DNA of 44,784 nt. Origin: Gemmatimonadaceae bacterium (GTDB lineage Bacteria; Gemmatimonadota; Gemmatimonadetes; Gemmatimonadales; Gemmatimonadaceae). Where the stretch lies: contig DASXKV010000057.1 in the NCBI GenBank assembly GCA_036496605.1, positions 1 through 44,784 on the forward strand. The letters run 5' to 3'. This document shows, one piece after another, positions 17,991 through 27,360 of the stretch. The notes under the pieces are model-generated. The model did not search any database and was not told the origin of the DNA. It saw only the letters and a list, made by a program, of their open reading frames with translations. Both the position numbers and the translations under genes were made by a program. Each line of letters opens with the position of its first letter. The first letter of the stretch is position 1.

Positions 17991-18924
17991 AAAGCAGATC
18001 GGCGAGGAAACTTCCGAGCGTGACCATGATGCCGCCGACGATCACGCTCCCGGTAACGAGGTCGTAGTCACGCGCCTGAATCGCGTTCGCGGCCACATAG
18101 CCCATCCCTGGCCAGGCGAAAACTTTCTCGACGAAAAAGGTGCCGCCAACGAGGCTTGGCAGCATGAGGCCGAGAAGCGTAATCACCGGCAGCAACGCAT
18201 TCCGCAACGCGTGCTTCAACACCACCGCGCTTTCACCAAGTCCCTTGGCGCGTGCGGTGCGCACGAATTCTTGTGGCAGTACGTCGAGCAGGGCAGCACG
18301 CTGATAGCGCGCGATCCCGGCCGACGCGAGCAACGCGAGCGTCAGTGATGGCAACACGAGGTGCGCTGCCACATCGCGAATGCGACCACCTAACGACATA
18401 TAGTCGTGCATGATCTGGTCAATCATCCCGCCGGCCGGAAACACCGGCAGCCAATATCCGAAGGCAAGGAGCGCCATGAGCGCCAGCCAGAAATCCGGAA
18501 TGGAGTAAAAGAACAACAAGACGGCGGACAGCGACCGGTCGAACCAGCTGCCGCGTCGCAGGGCTTGCCACGCCCCGACGATGATGCCGAGTCCAAACGA
18601 GAGAACCAGGGCGACGGCCATGAGTAGCAGTGTTCGCGGCAGGACCTCGGCCAGGACATCACCAACGTAGCGGTGCATGGAGTGCGAGTACCCCAACCGG
18701 CCCCGCGCGACATTCCCAAGAAACAACACGAACTGCTCGAGCATCGGCCGGTTGTAGCCGAACTGTGCGCGAAGCTGGTTGCGCACGGTGGCGCTCATCG
18801 AGGTATCGCCGACGAATGAGAACGGATCGCCGGGGGCGAGACGGATGAGGAAGAAGCTGATCGTCGTCACGAGCAGGACGACGACCGCCGATTGCGCAAC
18901 ACGGGCGGCCAGATACCGCCGCAC
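17956..18924 (-). CDS. dppB: Peptide ABC transporter permease (DppB/OppB type)
   Basis: An inner-membrane permease of 322 residues. The N-terminal helix (VVVLLVTTISFFLIRLAPGDPF) is the family's first segment, including the LAPGDP element. The EAA-loop reads EFVRTARAKGLGESAVVLKHALRNALLPV. Five further helices follow. It starts 11 bp after the binding-protein gene and overlaps the next permease, so one operon is very likely. Confidence 0.92.
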   Translation of the reverse strand: MRRYLAARVAQSAVVVLLVTTISFFLIRLAPGDPFSFVGDTSMSATVRNQLRAQFGYNRPMLEQFVLFLGNVARGRLGYSHSMHRYVGDVLAEVLPRTLLLMAVALVLSFGLGIIVGAWQALRRGSWFDRSLSAVLLFFYSIPDFWLALMALLAFGYWLPVFPAGGMIDQIMHDYMSLGGRIRDVAAHLVLPSLTLALLASAGIARYQRAALLDVLPQEFVRTARAKGLGESAVVLKHALRNALLPVITLLGLMLPSLVGGTFFVEKVFAWPGMGYVAANAIQARDYDLVTGSVIVGGIMVTLGSFLADLLYAVADPRLRTR

Positions 18925-18935
18925 TCAGCTCCGAC

Positions 18936-20609
18936 TCATGGCGTTCTCGTGCCAAGCCCGACGCGGTCGCGATCGATTCGCTCGTTAGGTGGGATCGTCC
19001 AGTCGGCGAGATGCGCCGACCAGCTGTCTGCACGAAGAACAGTCGGGTGAATACGCTTCTGCAACCCTGCGATGGTCGTCGGGTCGTAGAGCCAGATTCC
19101 GGGTGCATCGTCGATTTGCAGCTGGAACGCGCGCCGCATGAGCGCGCGCTGCTTCGAGATGTCGAAGGTGGCGACGGCGCTGTCGAGAAGCGCGTCGTAC
19201 GTGGGATTCGAGTAGCCCGTGTAGTTTTGGCCGGCTGGCGGTACACCAGATGATCCCCACTGCTGCTTGTATCCGCTCGGGCTCGGGTCAGTGGATTCCC
19301 CGATCAGCATCGCGTCGAACGAACGATCGAGCATTTTCTTGCCGACCACGTTCATCTGTAGCTGGTCGAGATCGACCTCCGCACCCACGTGCCTGAGCTG
19401 CTCCTGAATGAGAACGCTATACGCGACTCGCGGCCGGCTGGAAACCGGCAGCGTGAGCGAAAATCGTAACGGTACGCCGTTCTTTTGTCGTACTGCGCCG
19501 GCCGACGGCTCGCGCCAGCCAGCCGAATCGAGGAGGGCTTTCGCCGCATTAACGTCGTAAGGCAGTAGAGGCAGCGTCGTGTCGGCAAATGAAATGCTTC
19601 GTGGAAATGGGCCGTGTGAAAGTCTGCCGAGGGATCCAAAGACGTTCTGAAGCATCGCCTTCCTGTCGAGCGCCATGGAGAGCGCTCTACGGACCTGGCG
19701 ATCGCCAAATATTGGATGTGGGCGAGCTGAATTCTTTGGATCGACAAGATTGAAGCCCAGAAACGCGTACTGCACGTTCCCGTACGAGAGCGTTCTGTCG
19801 GCCTTGCTGCTGTCGACGAGGTGCACCTGGTCCGCCGGGACGATCTCGAGGTAGTCGGCTTGTCCACCGAGAAGCTGTGCGAGAGCAGCGCTGGCATCAG
19901 GAACGATGCTCCACACCACGCGATCCAGCTTCGCTCGGCCGAAATAATTCCCCGTGTCGGCAACGATCTCGAGTCTTCGGCCCGCGTCCCAACGCGCGAG
20001 GCGGAATCGACCAGAGCCGATACCCTTACGCGTGATGTCTGATGTACGGAGTTGATCGGGTGGGATGTCTTTGAGCAGGTGCTCCGGAAGGATGTAGATC
20101 TGGTAGACGAAATCGTAAAACGCCTCCGGTCGCCGCTGCTTGAACCACACGACTGCGGTCAGGGAGTCGTGTACGGAGACCGAGTCGACGGTGGAGATTT
20201 CCGAGCTGACATTTGCTCCAACCTTCGGATCTGTGAAGATCCCGTAGCTGAAGCGCACGTCGTTGGCGCGCACCGGCTGGCCATCGTGCCACCGAGCGCG
20301 CGGATTGATGTGGAATGCGACCGATAAAGAGTCGCGTGACCAGTCCCACTTATCGGCGAGATGCGGGGTGAATCCCTTGTCGCCGATGGTGTTCAGGTCG
20401 TCGCCGATGTCGGCGAGGCGGTCATACAGTTGATCCTGCAGGGCCCTGCCGACCTGCTCGAACGTGTACGGCGGAAAGATCGTAGCTGCGTCGGCCGGGA
20501 CAGAAATAACCATGGTGCCGCCGGTCGCAGCTGCCGACGCGGGACCTTCTCGGCCACCACAACCTATCAGAGCGCTGCACACCACCAGAGCGAGGATTCT
20601 CGTGCGCAT
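18936..20609 (-). CDS. Peptide ABC transporter substrate-binding lipoprotein (family 5)
   Basis: The extracytoplasmic solute receptor of the importer, 557 residues. A lipoprotein signal ends with LIGC (Cys17). The mature protein follows the SBP family 5 layout: PPYTFEQVGRALQDQLYDRLADI, then a W-rich LADKWDWSRDSLSVAFHINPRARWHDGQPVRANDVRFSYGIF, and a central ...RRALSMALDRKAMLQNVFGS. Substrates of this family include oligopeptides, but also nickel, haem and sugars. The presence of a POT transporter in the same operon favours peptides. First gene of the importer operon, 63 bp after lipM. Confidence 0.92.
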   Translation of the reverse strand: MRTRILALVVCSALIGCGGREGPASAAATGGTMVISVPADAATIFPPYTFEQVGRALQDQLYDRLADIGDDLNTIGDKGFTPHLADKWDWSRDSLSVAFHINPRARWHDGQPVRANDVRFSYGIFTDPKVGANVSSEISTVDSVSVHDSLTAVVWFKQRRPEAFYDFVYQIYILPEHLLKDIPPDQLRTSDITRKGIGSGRFRLARWDAGRRLEIVADTGNYFGRAKLDRVVWSIVPDASAALAQLLGGQADYLEIVPADQVHLVDSSKADRTLSYGNVQYAFLGFNLVDPKNSARPHPIFGDRQVRRALSMALDRKAMLQNVFGSLGRLSHGPFPRSISFADTTLPLLPYDVNAAKALLDSAGWREPSAGAVRQKNGVPLRFSLTLPVSSRPRVAYSVLIQEQLRHVGAEVDLDQLQMNVVGKKMLDRSFDAMLIGESTDPSPSGYKQQWGSSGVPPAGQNYTGYSNPTYDALLDSAVATFDISKQRALMRRAFQLQIDDAPGIWLYDPTTIAGLQKRIHPTVLRADSWSAHLADWTIPPNERIDRDRVGLGTRTP

Positions 20610-20672
20610 TGGGGAGGAGGAGGGAGCTAATTACAACTGCAGAAAAGCGCGAGAAGGGGAGTCGCGCTGCCG

Positions 20673-21464
20673 TCAACGCCGCCAGGTCCAGTCGTCGTCA
20701 AGATAGTGTCCTTGAAGCGCCTGCGCGCGTTCCATCAGCGCCGCATCGATCTCGATCTCTCGTGCGTTCGCGTCTTCGTTGTCGCGAACCGCGTCGAACA
20801 GGACTCGCGCGATGTCGCGATCCGTTGGGGCGCAGCCCAGGACTTCGCGGAGCGTTGCAGGCTTCGGAATGGCCTCGCCCTTCTGGATCAGGAGCGATGA
20901 GAGCTGCATCTGATCGTCTTCAACGAGTATCGAGCCGTGTTGCAGGAGTGCGCCGTCGCTGCGCCACTGTGCACTTCCGACGAGCTTGCGTCCATCGAGA
21001 GTGATCTCTCCGACCGACGGATGATGAAAGCAGGGGAGAAAGCCGGGATTCGCGGTTTCCGCGTCGTCGTCGCCGCGGCCGATGCGCTTGTCGACGACGG
21101 CGACTCCGCCGACGCCCAACGCGCGCAGACCAGCGATCAAGAGACGATTGATGCGGGCGTACGATTCTCCGAGATCACCGGCATTGTCCATGGATCCGGC
21201 AACCGCGTAGGTGACTTCGCGGTGATGAAGAATGGCGCGACCACCCGTGGGCCGTCGCACGACGTCGATGGCACGCTCGGCGAGTCGCGCGGGGTCATAG
21301 CTGCCGAGTGCCCTCTGATTTCGTCCAAAAGAAAGTGTTGGCGATCTCCACGAGTACACGCGCAACACCCACCCATTGGCGTCGCGAGCGAAGCGCATGA
21401 GCGCCTCGTCGAGCGCCATGTTGAAGGCGCCGCCAGCCGGCGGAGTGTGAAGCAGATGCCACAT
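20673..21464 (-). CDS. lipM: Octanoyltransferase, LipM type (lipoate-protein ligase A family)
   Basis: Transfers octanoyl from acyl carrier protein to a lipoyl domain, typically GcvH, before LipA adds sulfur. The start at ATG 21462-21464 gives MWHLLHTPPAGGAFNMALDEAL, the usual beginning. Seen: RRPTGGRAILH at 70-80, the thioester Cys145 in the PCFHHPSVGEI block, and the invariant Lys160 in DGRKLVGSAQWR. The Cys-PS-EI block is what separates LipM from ATP-using LplA. Length 264. It is divergent from gcvP and close to gcvH; lipA is in the same window. No good RBS lies before this ATG, so a start up to 34 codons upstream is possible. Confidence 0.82.
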   Translation of the reverse strand: MWHLLHTPPAGGAFNMALDEALMRFARDANGWVLRVYSWRSPTLSFGRNQRALGSYDPARLAERAIDVVRRPTGGRAILHHREVTYAVAGSMDNAGDLGESYARINRLLIAGLRALGVGGVAVVDKRIGRGDDDAETANPGFLPCFHHPSVGEITLDGRKLVGSAQWRSDGALLQHGSILVEDDQMQLSSLLIQKGEAIPKPATLREVLGCAPTDRDIARVLFDAVRDNEDANAREIEIDAALMERAQALQGHYLDDDWTWRR

Positions 21465-21663
21465 CGGTGACTGGAGGAGCGGAAAAGGCGAACTGTGCCC
21501 AGAAAACGAATCTTGCTTGACCCTTTCCTTAGATTCCAAGCGCGGAATGACCACCGAACGATACACCGCGACAGACGGATGCGGTTGCTTCAGCCGGCCG
21601 CTTCACGTGCGCGGCTCTACTTAGAAAATAGCAGGAGACGCGACGCGTCTCGTGAGGGTTCGA
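21465..21663. promoter_or_regulatory. Divergent lipM-gcvP intergenic region
   Basis: About 200 bp between divergent start codons. I looked for a glycine riboswitch before gcvP and did not find the conserved core. CAGGAG (21630-21635) and GAGGG close to the gcvP start are the only recognisable signals. No -35/-10 pair could be assigned. Confidence 0.3.
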
Positions 21664-24585
21664 ATGACCAGCAAGCCGTCGACGAGATCCGCCGAAGCGC
21701 ACATGGATAGCGGCAGCTTCATAGCTCGCCACATCGGGCCCTCGGACGCCGAGCAGCACGAGATGCTGCAAACGCTCGGCTTCGACTCCCTCGATGCTTT
21801 TATTCAGGCGACCATCCCTGCATCGATCCGCTTAGTATCACCGCTCGCGATCCACGGCGGTCTGAGCGAATACGAAGCACTCGGCACGCTCCGACGCATT
21901 GCACTGAAGAACCAGGTGTACCGATCGTACCTGGGTCTCGGTTATAGCGACTGCATCACGCCGCCCGTTATCCAGCGCAACGTGCTGGAGAATCCGGGGT
22001 GGTACACGGCGTACACTCCGTATCAGGCAGAGATCGCGCAGGGCCGTTTGGAAGCGCTGCTCAACTTCCAGACGATGATCATGGATCTCACCGGGTTCGA
22101 GATCGCGAACGCCTCGTTATTGGACGAGGGCACCGCGGCGGCTGAGGCGATGACGCTGGCCAACGCGGCGCGCGGGAAGGACGGGAAGGAAGTGTTTTTC
22201 GTCGCCGACACCTGTCATCCGCAAACGATCGACGTGGTGCGCACGCGCGCCCACGCCCGCGGGCTCGAGATCGTCGTCGGGGATTTTAAAGATTATCAAT
22301 TCGGGGCGAACGTGTTCGGCGCCCTCGTGCAGTATCCGGCGAGCGACGGTGCGATCGAGGATTATCGGGATTTCTGCGAGCGCGCCCATGCCGCCAACGC
22401 CCTGGTCGTCGCTGCGGCGGATATCATGAGCCTCGTGCTGCTTGCGCCGCCGGGTGAGTGGGGCGCCGACGTCTGCGTCGGCAGCTCGCAGCGCTTCGGT
22501 GTACCGATTGGTTTCGGAGGACCGCATGCGGCCTTTTTCGCGACGCGCGATGAGTTCAAGCGCTTGCTGCCGGGACGAATCATCGGCGTGTCGCGGGATG
22601 CGGACGGCAAGCCAGCGCTGCGCATGGCGCTCCAGACGCGCGAGCAGCACATCCGGCGCGAGAAGGCGACGAGCAACGTCTGCACGGCGCAGGTATTGTT
22701 GGCGGTGATCGCGAGCATGTACGCCGTGTATCACGGGCCCCAGGGGCTTCACTGGATCGCGCGGCGCATTCACCGGCACGCGGCGATTCTCGCAGCAGGC
22801 CTCGAAGAGCTTGGTTATGAGCTTGCTCATCAGGACTTCTTCGATACGTTGCGCGTTCGCGTCGCGGCAAAGCGAGGAGTGACTGCTGAGCAGATCATCG
22901 GTGCGGCGCGGCAACACCGCATCAACGTGCGAGAGGTGAACGGCAACGTCATCGTCGCGTTGGACGAGACGGTCACCTTCGTCGATCTCGCCGAGCTGCT
23001 CGAGGTATTCGCCGTCGGCAATGCCGCGCCGCGGCCGGAAACGCTCGCGCGCAGAGTCGACGATCGGTACGACGAGCGATTTTCCCGTACGAGCCCATAT
23101 CTCACGCATCCCGTTTTCAATACGCACCATTCGGAAACGGAAATGCTTCGGTATCTCCATCAGCTCGAGGCGAAAGATCTGTCGCTCACGACGTCGATGA
23201 TCCCACTCGGCTCGTGTACGATGAAGCTCAACGCGACGGCGGAGATGTATCCGATCTCCTGGCCCGAGTTCGCCCGTCTGCATCCGTTCGCTCCGGCGGA
23301 CCAGACGCGCGGCTATCAGGAGATGTTCAAGAATCTCGAGCGCGCGCTCGCCGAGATCACCGGCTTCGCCGGTGTGTCGCTGCAGCCTAACGCCGGCTCG
23401 CAGGGCGAGTTCGCCGGACTGCTCGTCATTCGCGGCTATCACATGTCGCGCGGCGAGGCGCATCGTGATGTTTGCCTGATTCCGCAGTCGGCCCATGGGA
23501 CCAATCCGGCGAGTGCCGTCATGGCCGGCATGCGAGTGATTGTCGTGAAGACAGACGAGAACGGCAACATCGACGTGGCCGATCTCGAGACGAAGGCCAA
23601 AGCCAATCGCGACCGACTCTCCGCGCTGATGGTCACCTATCCATCGACTCACGGCGTGTTCGAGGAATCGATTCGCGACGTCTGCCGCATCGTTCACGAG
23701 AACGGCGGCCAGGTGTACTTCGATGGCGCGAACATGAACGCGATGGTTGGCCTCTCGAAGCCGGCAGACATCGGCGCCGACGTTTGCCATTTGAACTTGC
23801 ATAAGACGTTTTGCATTCCGCACGGCGGCGGAGGACCCGGCATGGGTCCGATTGGCGTCGCGAAGCACCTCGTGCCTTTCTTACCGGGCAATCCTGTAGT
23901 GAGAGTCGGCGGTTCCGAAACCGTAGGTGCCGTATCGGCGGCGCCCTGGGGCAGCGCGAGCATCCTGCCGATCTCGATGATGTACATCGACATGATGGGC
24001 GGAGACGGGCTCACTCTGGCAACCAAAGTGGCGATTCTCAATGCGAACTACATGGCCAAGCGGTTGGATGAGCATTACCAGGTGCTGTACAAGGGGCAGA
24101 ACGGAATGATTGCCCACGAGTGCATCATCGATCCGCGGCCGCTCAAGGGCTCGTCAGGCGTCGACGTCGAGGACATCGCGAAGCGGTTGATGGATTACGG
24201 CTTCCATGCGCCGACGGTCTCCTTCCCGGTTGCCGGAACGCTCATGATCGAGCCGACGGAGAGCGAGTCGAAATCAGAGCTGGATCGGTTCTGCGAGGCG
24301 CTGATTCAGATCCGTGAAGAGATTCGCGAGATCGAGCTCGGTATCGCCGATCGTAACGACAATGTTCTAAAGAACGCGCCGCACCCAATGACGCGTGTCG
24401 TCAGCGACAGTTGGCCGCACGTGTACAGCCGCGAACGCGCGGCATTTCCCGCTCCGTGGACGCGCGCTCACAAGTTCTGGCCGACCGTTGGTCGCGTGGA
24501 AAGTGCGTACGGAGACCGGAATCTCGTGTGTTCGTGCCTGCCGACGGACGCCTACGCGGATGTCGTGGCGGAGGCCGATCGCTAG
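21664..24585 (+). CDS. gcvP: Glycine dehydrogenase (decarboxylating), P protein of the glycine cleavage system
   Basis: A pyridoxal-phosphate enzyme that decarboxylates glycine and hands the aminomethyl group to the lipoyl arm of GcvH. It is the single-chain form (973 residues) with both halves fused, as in Proteobacteria and eukaryotes. The N-terminal [21 protein letters not shown] is classic. The PLP Lys is K714 in [31 protein letters not shown] and the [15 protein letters not shown] block are intact. The ATG at 21664 is chosen over GTG 21652 because GAGGG lies five bases upstream. GcvT is not in the window; gcvH faces it on the other strand. Confidence 0.97.
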   Translation: MTSKPSTRSAEAHMDSGSFIARHIGPSDAEQHEMLQTLGFDSLDAFIQATIPASIRLVSPLAIHGGLSEYEALGTLRRIALKNQVYRSYLGLGYSDCITPPVIQRNVLENPGWYTAYTPYQAEIAQGRLEALLNFQTMIMDLTGFEIANASLLDEGTAAAEAMTLANAARGKDGKEVFFVADTCHPQTIDVVRTRAHARGLEIVVGDFKDYQFGANVFGALVQYPASDGAIEDYRDFCERAHAANALVVAAADIMSLVLLAPPGEWGADVCVGSSQRFGVPIGFGGPHAAFFATRDEFKRLLPGRIIGVSRDADGKPALRMALQTREQHIRREKATSNVCTAQVLLAVIASMYAVYHGPQGLHWIARRIHRHAAILAAGLEELGYELAHQDFFDTLRVRVAAKRGVTAEQIIGAARQHRINVREVNGNVIVALDETVTFVDLAELLEVFAVGNAAPRPETLARRVDDRYDERFSRTSPYLTHPVFNTHHSETEMLRYLHQLEAKDLSLTTSMIPLGSCTMKLNATAEMYPISWPEFARLHPFAPADQTRGYQEMFKNLERALAEITGFAGVSLQPNAGSQGEFAGLLVIRGYHMSRGEAHRDVCLIPQSAHGTNPASAVMAGMRVIVVKTDENGNIDVADLETKAKANRDRLSALMVTYPSTHGVFEESIRDVCRIVHENGGQVYFDGANMNAMVGLSKPADIGADVCHLNLHKTFCIPHGGGGPGMGPIGVAKHLVPFLPGNPVVRVGGSETVGAVSAAPWGSASILPISMMYIDMMGGDGLTLATKVAILNANYMAKRLDEHYQVLYKGQNGMIAHECIIDPRPLKGSSGVDVEDIAKRLMDYGFHAPTVSFPVAGTLMIEPTESESKSELDRFCEALIQIREEIREIELGIADRNDNVLKNAPHPMTRVVSDSWPHVYSRERAAFPAPWTRAHKFWPTVGRVESAYGDRNLVCSCLPTDAYADVVAEADR

Positions 24586-24681
24586 GGTGGAGGGCAGAAG
24601 ACAGAGGGCACAGGGTGGACGGCAGAGCGTGAAGAGCAGACAGTGAAGGGCAGAGAGTGGGGAGCACAGGCTGGAGAGACA
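24584..24681. repeat. Fourteen-unit degenerate heptad repeat after gcvP
   Basis: Fourteen consecutive 7-mers, purine-rich, most beginning with A or G, for example AGGGTGG, AGGGCAG, AAGACAG, AGGGCAC and AGAGCAG. The phase is kept without a single insertion or deletion across 98 bp. The first unit overlaps the gcvP stop codon. It lies just before the terminator hairpin, and its complement type is found on the other side of that hairpin. Confidence 0.8.
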
Positions 24682-24686
24682 CGGTC

Positions 24687-24722
24687 AAAAAAAATGGCCG
24701 GCGATCAAATCGCCGGCCTTTT
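24687..24722. terminator. Bidirectional rho-independent terminator between gcvP and gcvH
   Basis: A perfect stem GGCCGGCGAT / ATCGCCGGCC (24696-24705 with 24709-24718) with a 3-base loop. Eight A's (24687-24694) precede it, one base before the stem, and TTTT follows, so it can end transcripts from gcvP (plus) and gcvH (minus). Confidence 0.92.
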
Positions 24723-24729
24723 CGCGGAG

Positions 24730-24778
24730 CCACCCTCTACTCTCCACGTCGACCCTCTGCCCTCTACTCACCCAGTCT
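24730..24778. repeat. Pyrimidine-rich heptad repeat at the gcvH 3' end
   Basis: Seven consecutive 7-mers such as CCACCCT, CTACTCT, GACCCTC and TGCCCTC, complementary in type to the repeat at 24584-24681. The gcvH stop codon (24764-24766) and its last few codons lie inside. Confidence 0.7.
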
Positions 24779-25153
24779 CGTCGAATACTCCGCCGCGCCA
24801 AGCAACTCGTCGCGCTCGCTCGGGTTCCGGAGGCGGACTTTGATCATCCAGCCGTCCGTGTAGGGCGCCGTGTTCACGAGCGCGGGCTCCTTGTCGAGCC
24901 GGTCGTTGACGTCAACGACCTCACCGGTGATCGGCGCGTACAGTTCGGATACCGCCTTCACCGCTTCGACAGTTCCGAAGACGTCGTGCTTTCCGAAGTT
25001 GGAGCCGATCTGAGGTAGCTCGATGAAAACGATGTCGCCAAGCTCACCCTGGGCGTAGTCGGTAATTCCGATGGCGACCACGTTCTCCTCGTCCGTGGGC
25101 TTTACGTATTCGTGCTCCTCGGTGTAGAGGAGATCTTTCGGGATATCTGACAC
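24764..25153 (-). CDS. gcvH: Glycine cleavage system H protein
   Basis: The lipoyl carrier of glycine cleavage, 129 residues. The lipoyl Lys is K66 in GTVEAVKAVSEL, and the surrounding GELGDIVFIELPQIG and PYTDGWMIKV blocks are typical. The start is GTG (25151-25153); no strong RBS is seen. The likely substrates of LipM and LipA in this window include this protein. It follows coaE on the same strand with an 88-bp gap. Confidence 0.96.
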   Translation of the reverse strand: MSDIPKDLLYTEEHEYVKPTDEENVVAIGITDYAQGELGDIVFIELPQIGSNFGKHDVFGTVEAVKAVSELYAPITGEVVDVNDRLDKEPALVNTAPYTDGWMIKVRLRNPSERDELLGAAEYSTRLGE

Positions 25154-25241
25154 AGAAGTTCGATGAACGTGTAAGTCGAGGCGCGGCGGAGTTTAGAGGC
25201 AGCTGAAACGGGTGTCAACGCGACGCCCGCCCGTCAACGCC

Positions 25242-25853
25242 TCAAACGCAGACCTCCGACTCCTGCAGCAGTTGCGCCCACACCTCCGCAACCTGCTGTT
25301 CGAGCGCGTTCAATGTTCCCGCGTTCACGAGGATGAAGTCGGCACCCGCCCGTTTGAGCTCCGCGGGCATCTGCGCGGCGATCATGTCCATCGCCTCCGT
25401 CTCGCGCAGACCACGGTCGCGAACGAGGCGCTCCAATCGCAGTGGCCGGGGCGCATCGACGAGCATGATGCGGTCGAAGCGGGGCGCCATGTGCTTCTCG
25501 AAAAGCAGCGGAATGTCGCACACCACGACGCGATCGCCACGCTGGCGCGCATCGTCGAGGAGACGCTGGCGGAGACTCTCGACCTCCGGGTGGACGATCT
25601 CGTTCAGCTCCTCCAGTTGTTTCGCGTCGCTGAACACGGTTCGGCGTAACGCCGACCGGTCGAGTTGCTGGTCTGGCCCGACAATCGACGTCCCCCACCG
25701 CGTCACGATCTTCTCGTACGCCGGGGTGCCGAACTCGACGGCTCGCCGCGCGAGCACATCGGCATCGATGATCGTCGCGCCGCGCTCAGAAAGCAGCTGC
25801 GCAACCGTCGATTTTCCGCTGCCGATGTTTCCTGTCAGACCGATAACCAGCAT
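25242..25853 (-). CDS. coaE: Dephospho-CoA kinase
   Basis: Last step of coenzyme A synthesis: phosphorylates the 3' hydroxyl of dephospho-CoA. 203 residues with the P-loop [11 protein letters not shown] at 5-15, [20 protein letters not shown] near 35-54, and the lid-region [13 protein letters not shown]. Length is normal. Divergent from folE and upstream of gcvH. Confidence 0.95.
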   Translation of the reverse strand: MLVIGLTGNIGSGKSTVAQLLSERGATIIDADVLARRAVEFGTPAYEKIVTRWGTSIVGPDQQLDRSALRRTVFSDAKQLEELNEIVHPEVESLRQRLLDDARQRGDRVVVCDIPLLFEKHMAPRFDRIMLVDAPRPLRLERLVRDRGLRETEAMDMIAAQMPAELKRAGADFILVNAGTLNALEQQVAEVWAQLLQESEVCV

Positions 25854-26002
25854 CGCCTTGCCCCCTCCGCCACACGGTGATCCACACCTACTCGCGCGCC
25901 AAGGTAGGTTTTATGCGCCCAGGCGTCAACGCCGCACATCCGGGAACGGATGGCGGTACTGCACCATTCATAGCCGCATCAGCCGAACCGACGGAGATCA
26001 TC

Positions 26003-26707
26003 GTGACGAAGGACTCGACCATCAATCGCAGGGCCAAGCCGTCGGCCACTCCGATGGAGCAGCGTCACGTTCTGGACGGAAGTAAGACACCTGAGCCGGC
26101 GGGGGACGAAGGTTGGGACCTGGACCCCGGCTCGACGAGCGCCGGATACGCCTCGATGGTTGCTCGGCAACTCGCTCTCCTTGGCGAGGATCCATCGCGC
26201 GAGGGGCTCATCAAGACCCCTGTTCGTGTGGCGAACGCGATGGCCTGGCTCACCCGCGGCTACGACGAGTGCGTCGAGGACGTGGTTGGAGATGCCCTAT
26301 TCGTCGAAGAACATCGCAACATGGTGATGGTACGCGACATCGAGCTGTACAGCCTGTGCGAGCATCACATGCTTCCATTCTTCGGAAAGGCGCACGTGGC
26401 CTACATCCCGAACGGGCGCATCGTGGGGCTTTCCAAGCTGCCGCGGATCGTGGAGGTCTACGCGCGGCGACTGCAGGTGCAGGAGCGACTCACCGAGGAG
26501 ATCGCCGGTGCCATCGAGCGAGTGCTCGAGCCCGCGGGCGTGGGCGTCGTGATCGAGGCGTATCACCTCTGCATGATGATGCGAGGCGTCGAGAAGCAGA
26601 ACTCCAAGACAATAACGAGCGCGGTGCGCGGTTCTTTCCGCGACGACGCGCGCACGCGGGCGGAGTTCCTGTATCTGGCGCACGGGAGGGATACGTTTGG
26701 CCCATGA
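26003..26707 (+). CDS. folE: GTP cyclohydrolase I
   Basis: Converts GTP to 7,8-dihydroneopterin triphosphate for folate. The start is set at GTG 26003, with GGAG six bases upstream; earlier in-frame starts (25877, 25913) would add intergenic-type sequence. The 234-residue product keeps the zinc ligands C119 and H122 in [13 protein letters not shown] and C190 in YHLCMMMRG, plus [21 protein letters not shown]. About 45 N-terminal residues before the core are variable. It ends directly in a heptad hairpin shared with tdk. Confidence 0.95.
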   Translation: MTKDSTINRRAKPSATPMEQRHVLDGSKTPEPAGDEGWDLDPGSTSAGYASMVARQLALLGEDPSREGLIKTPVRVANAMAWLTRGYDECVEDVVGDALFVEEHRNMVMVRDIELYSLCEHHMLPFFGKAHVAYIPNGRIVGLSKLPRIVEVYARRLQVQERLTEEIAGAIERVLEPAGVGVVIEAYHLCMMMRGVEKQNSKTITSAVRGSFRDDARTRAEFLYLAHGRDTFGP

Positions 26708-26747
26708 GGGCTAGGGGCTAGGGACTGCGCCTAACCCCTAGCCCCTG
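26706..26747. terminator. Heptad hairpin between convergent folE and tdk
   Basis: AGGGGCTAGGG (26713-26723) pairs with CCCTAGCCCCT (26737-26747). Both arms are built of 7-mers (AGGGGCT / ACCCCTA types). The folE stop abuts it and the tdk stop (26731-26733) is inside it. There is no T-run, so a terminator role is inferred from position and symmetry. Confidence 0.6.
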
Positions 26748-27360
26748 TCAGCACCAGCTGCTCCTCGTCCTTCCTTGGCACCGAATGGCACGATCGGCAT
26801 CGCGCCTCGTACGTCTCGGCGCTCCCGACCATGATCGTCGGTGAGTCGTACCGCGCGGGACGACCGGCGATGAGACGCTGATTCCGGCTCGCGGGATTGC
26901 CGCACCGCACGCAGATCGCGTGCAGCTTGTCCACCACTTCGGCGACGGCGAGCAGTTGTGGCATCGCGCCGAACGGTTCACCGCGAAAGTCAGTGTCGGT
27001 GCCGGCGACGATGACGCGAATGCCGCGACCGGCCAGCGAAGTCGCAAGCGTGACTACCGATGGATCGAGAAACTGCGCTTCGTCAATCGCGACGACTCGC
27101 GTATCGTCGTCGATGGCGCGTGCGATCTGCTCCGGTGTGTCCACGGGGATGGCCTCCACGTGACGGCCGTCGTGGCTCGAGATCTGGTAAATCCCTGTGT
27201 AACGCTCGTCGAGATGGGACTTGAACACCTGCACCTTGTGGCGCGCAATGATCGCGCGGCGCACCCGGCGTATGAGCTCTTCACTCTTCCCACTGAACAT
27301 CACGCCGCAGATGACTTCGATCCAACCACCACTGCGGCTGAAGTACAGATCCGATATCAC
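26731..27360 (-). CDS. tdk: Thymidine kinase (type II)
   Basis: Salvage enzyme phosphorylating thymidine, 209 residues. The P-loop is [14 protein letters not shown] at 19-32, the Walker B-like block [10 protein letters not shown], and the structural zinc site CVRCGNPA plus CRSCH. The start is GTG, in a GTGA overlap with the stop of the upstream DbpA-domain gene, so it is probably coupled to it. The last residues (GARG) are encoded by the heptad repeat, the same ending as PdhB. Confidence 0.95.
   Translation of the reverse strand: MISDLYFSRSGGWIEVICGVMFSGKSEELIRRVRRAIIARHKVQVFKSHLDERYTGIYQISSHDGRHVEAIPVDTPEQIARAIDDDTRVVAIDEAQFLDPSVVTLATSLAGRGIRVIVAGTDTDFRGEPFGAMPQLLAVAEVVDKLHAICVRCGNPASRNQRLIAGRPARYDSPTIMVGSAETYEARCRSCHSVPRKDEEQLVLTGARG

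Noticed and set aside
21567-21663. Possible glycine riboswitch upstream of gcvP
   Set aside because: GACAGA and a few G-rich words are present, but the conserved paired core and its second aptamer cannot be drawn in the 97 bp.
22117-23868. 583-codon minus-strand frame inside gcvP
   Set aside because: Antisense to intact gcvP with His/Arg-rich nonsense composition.
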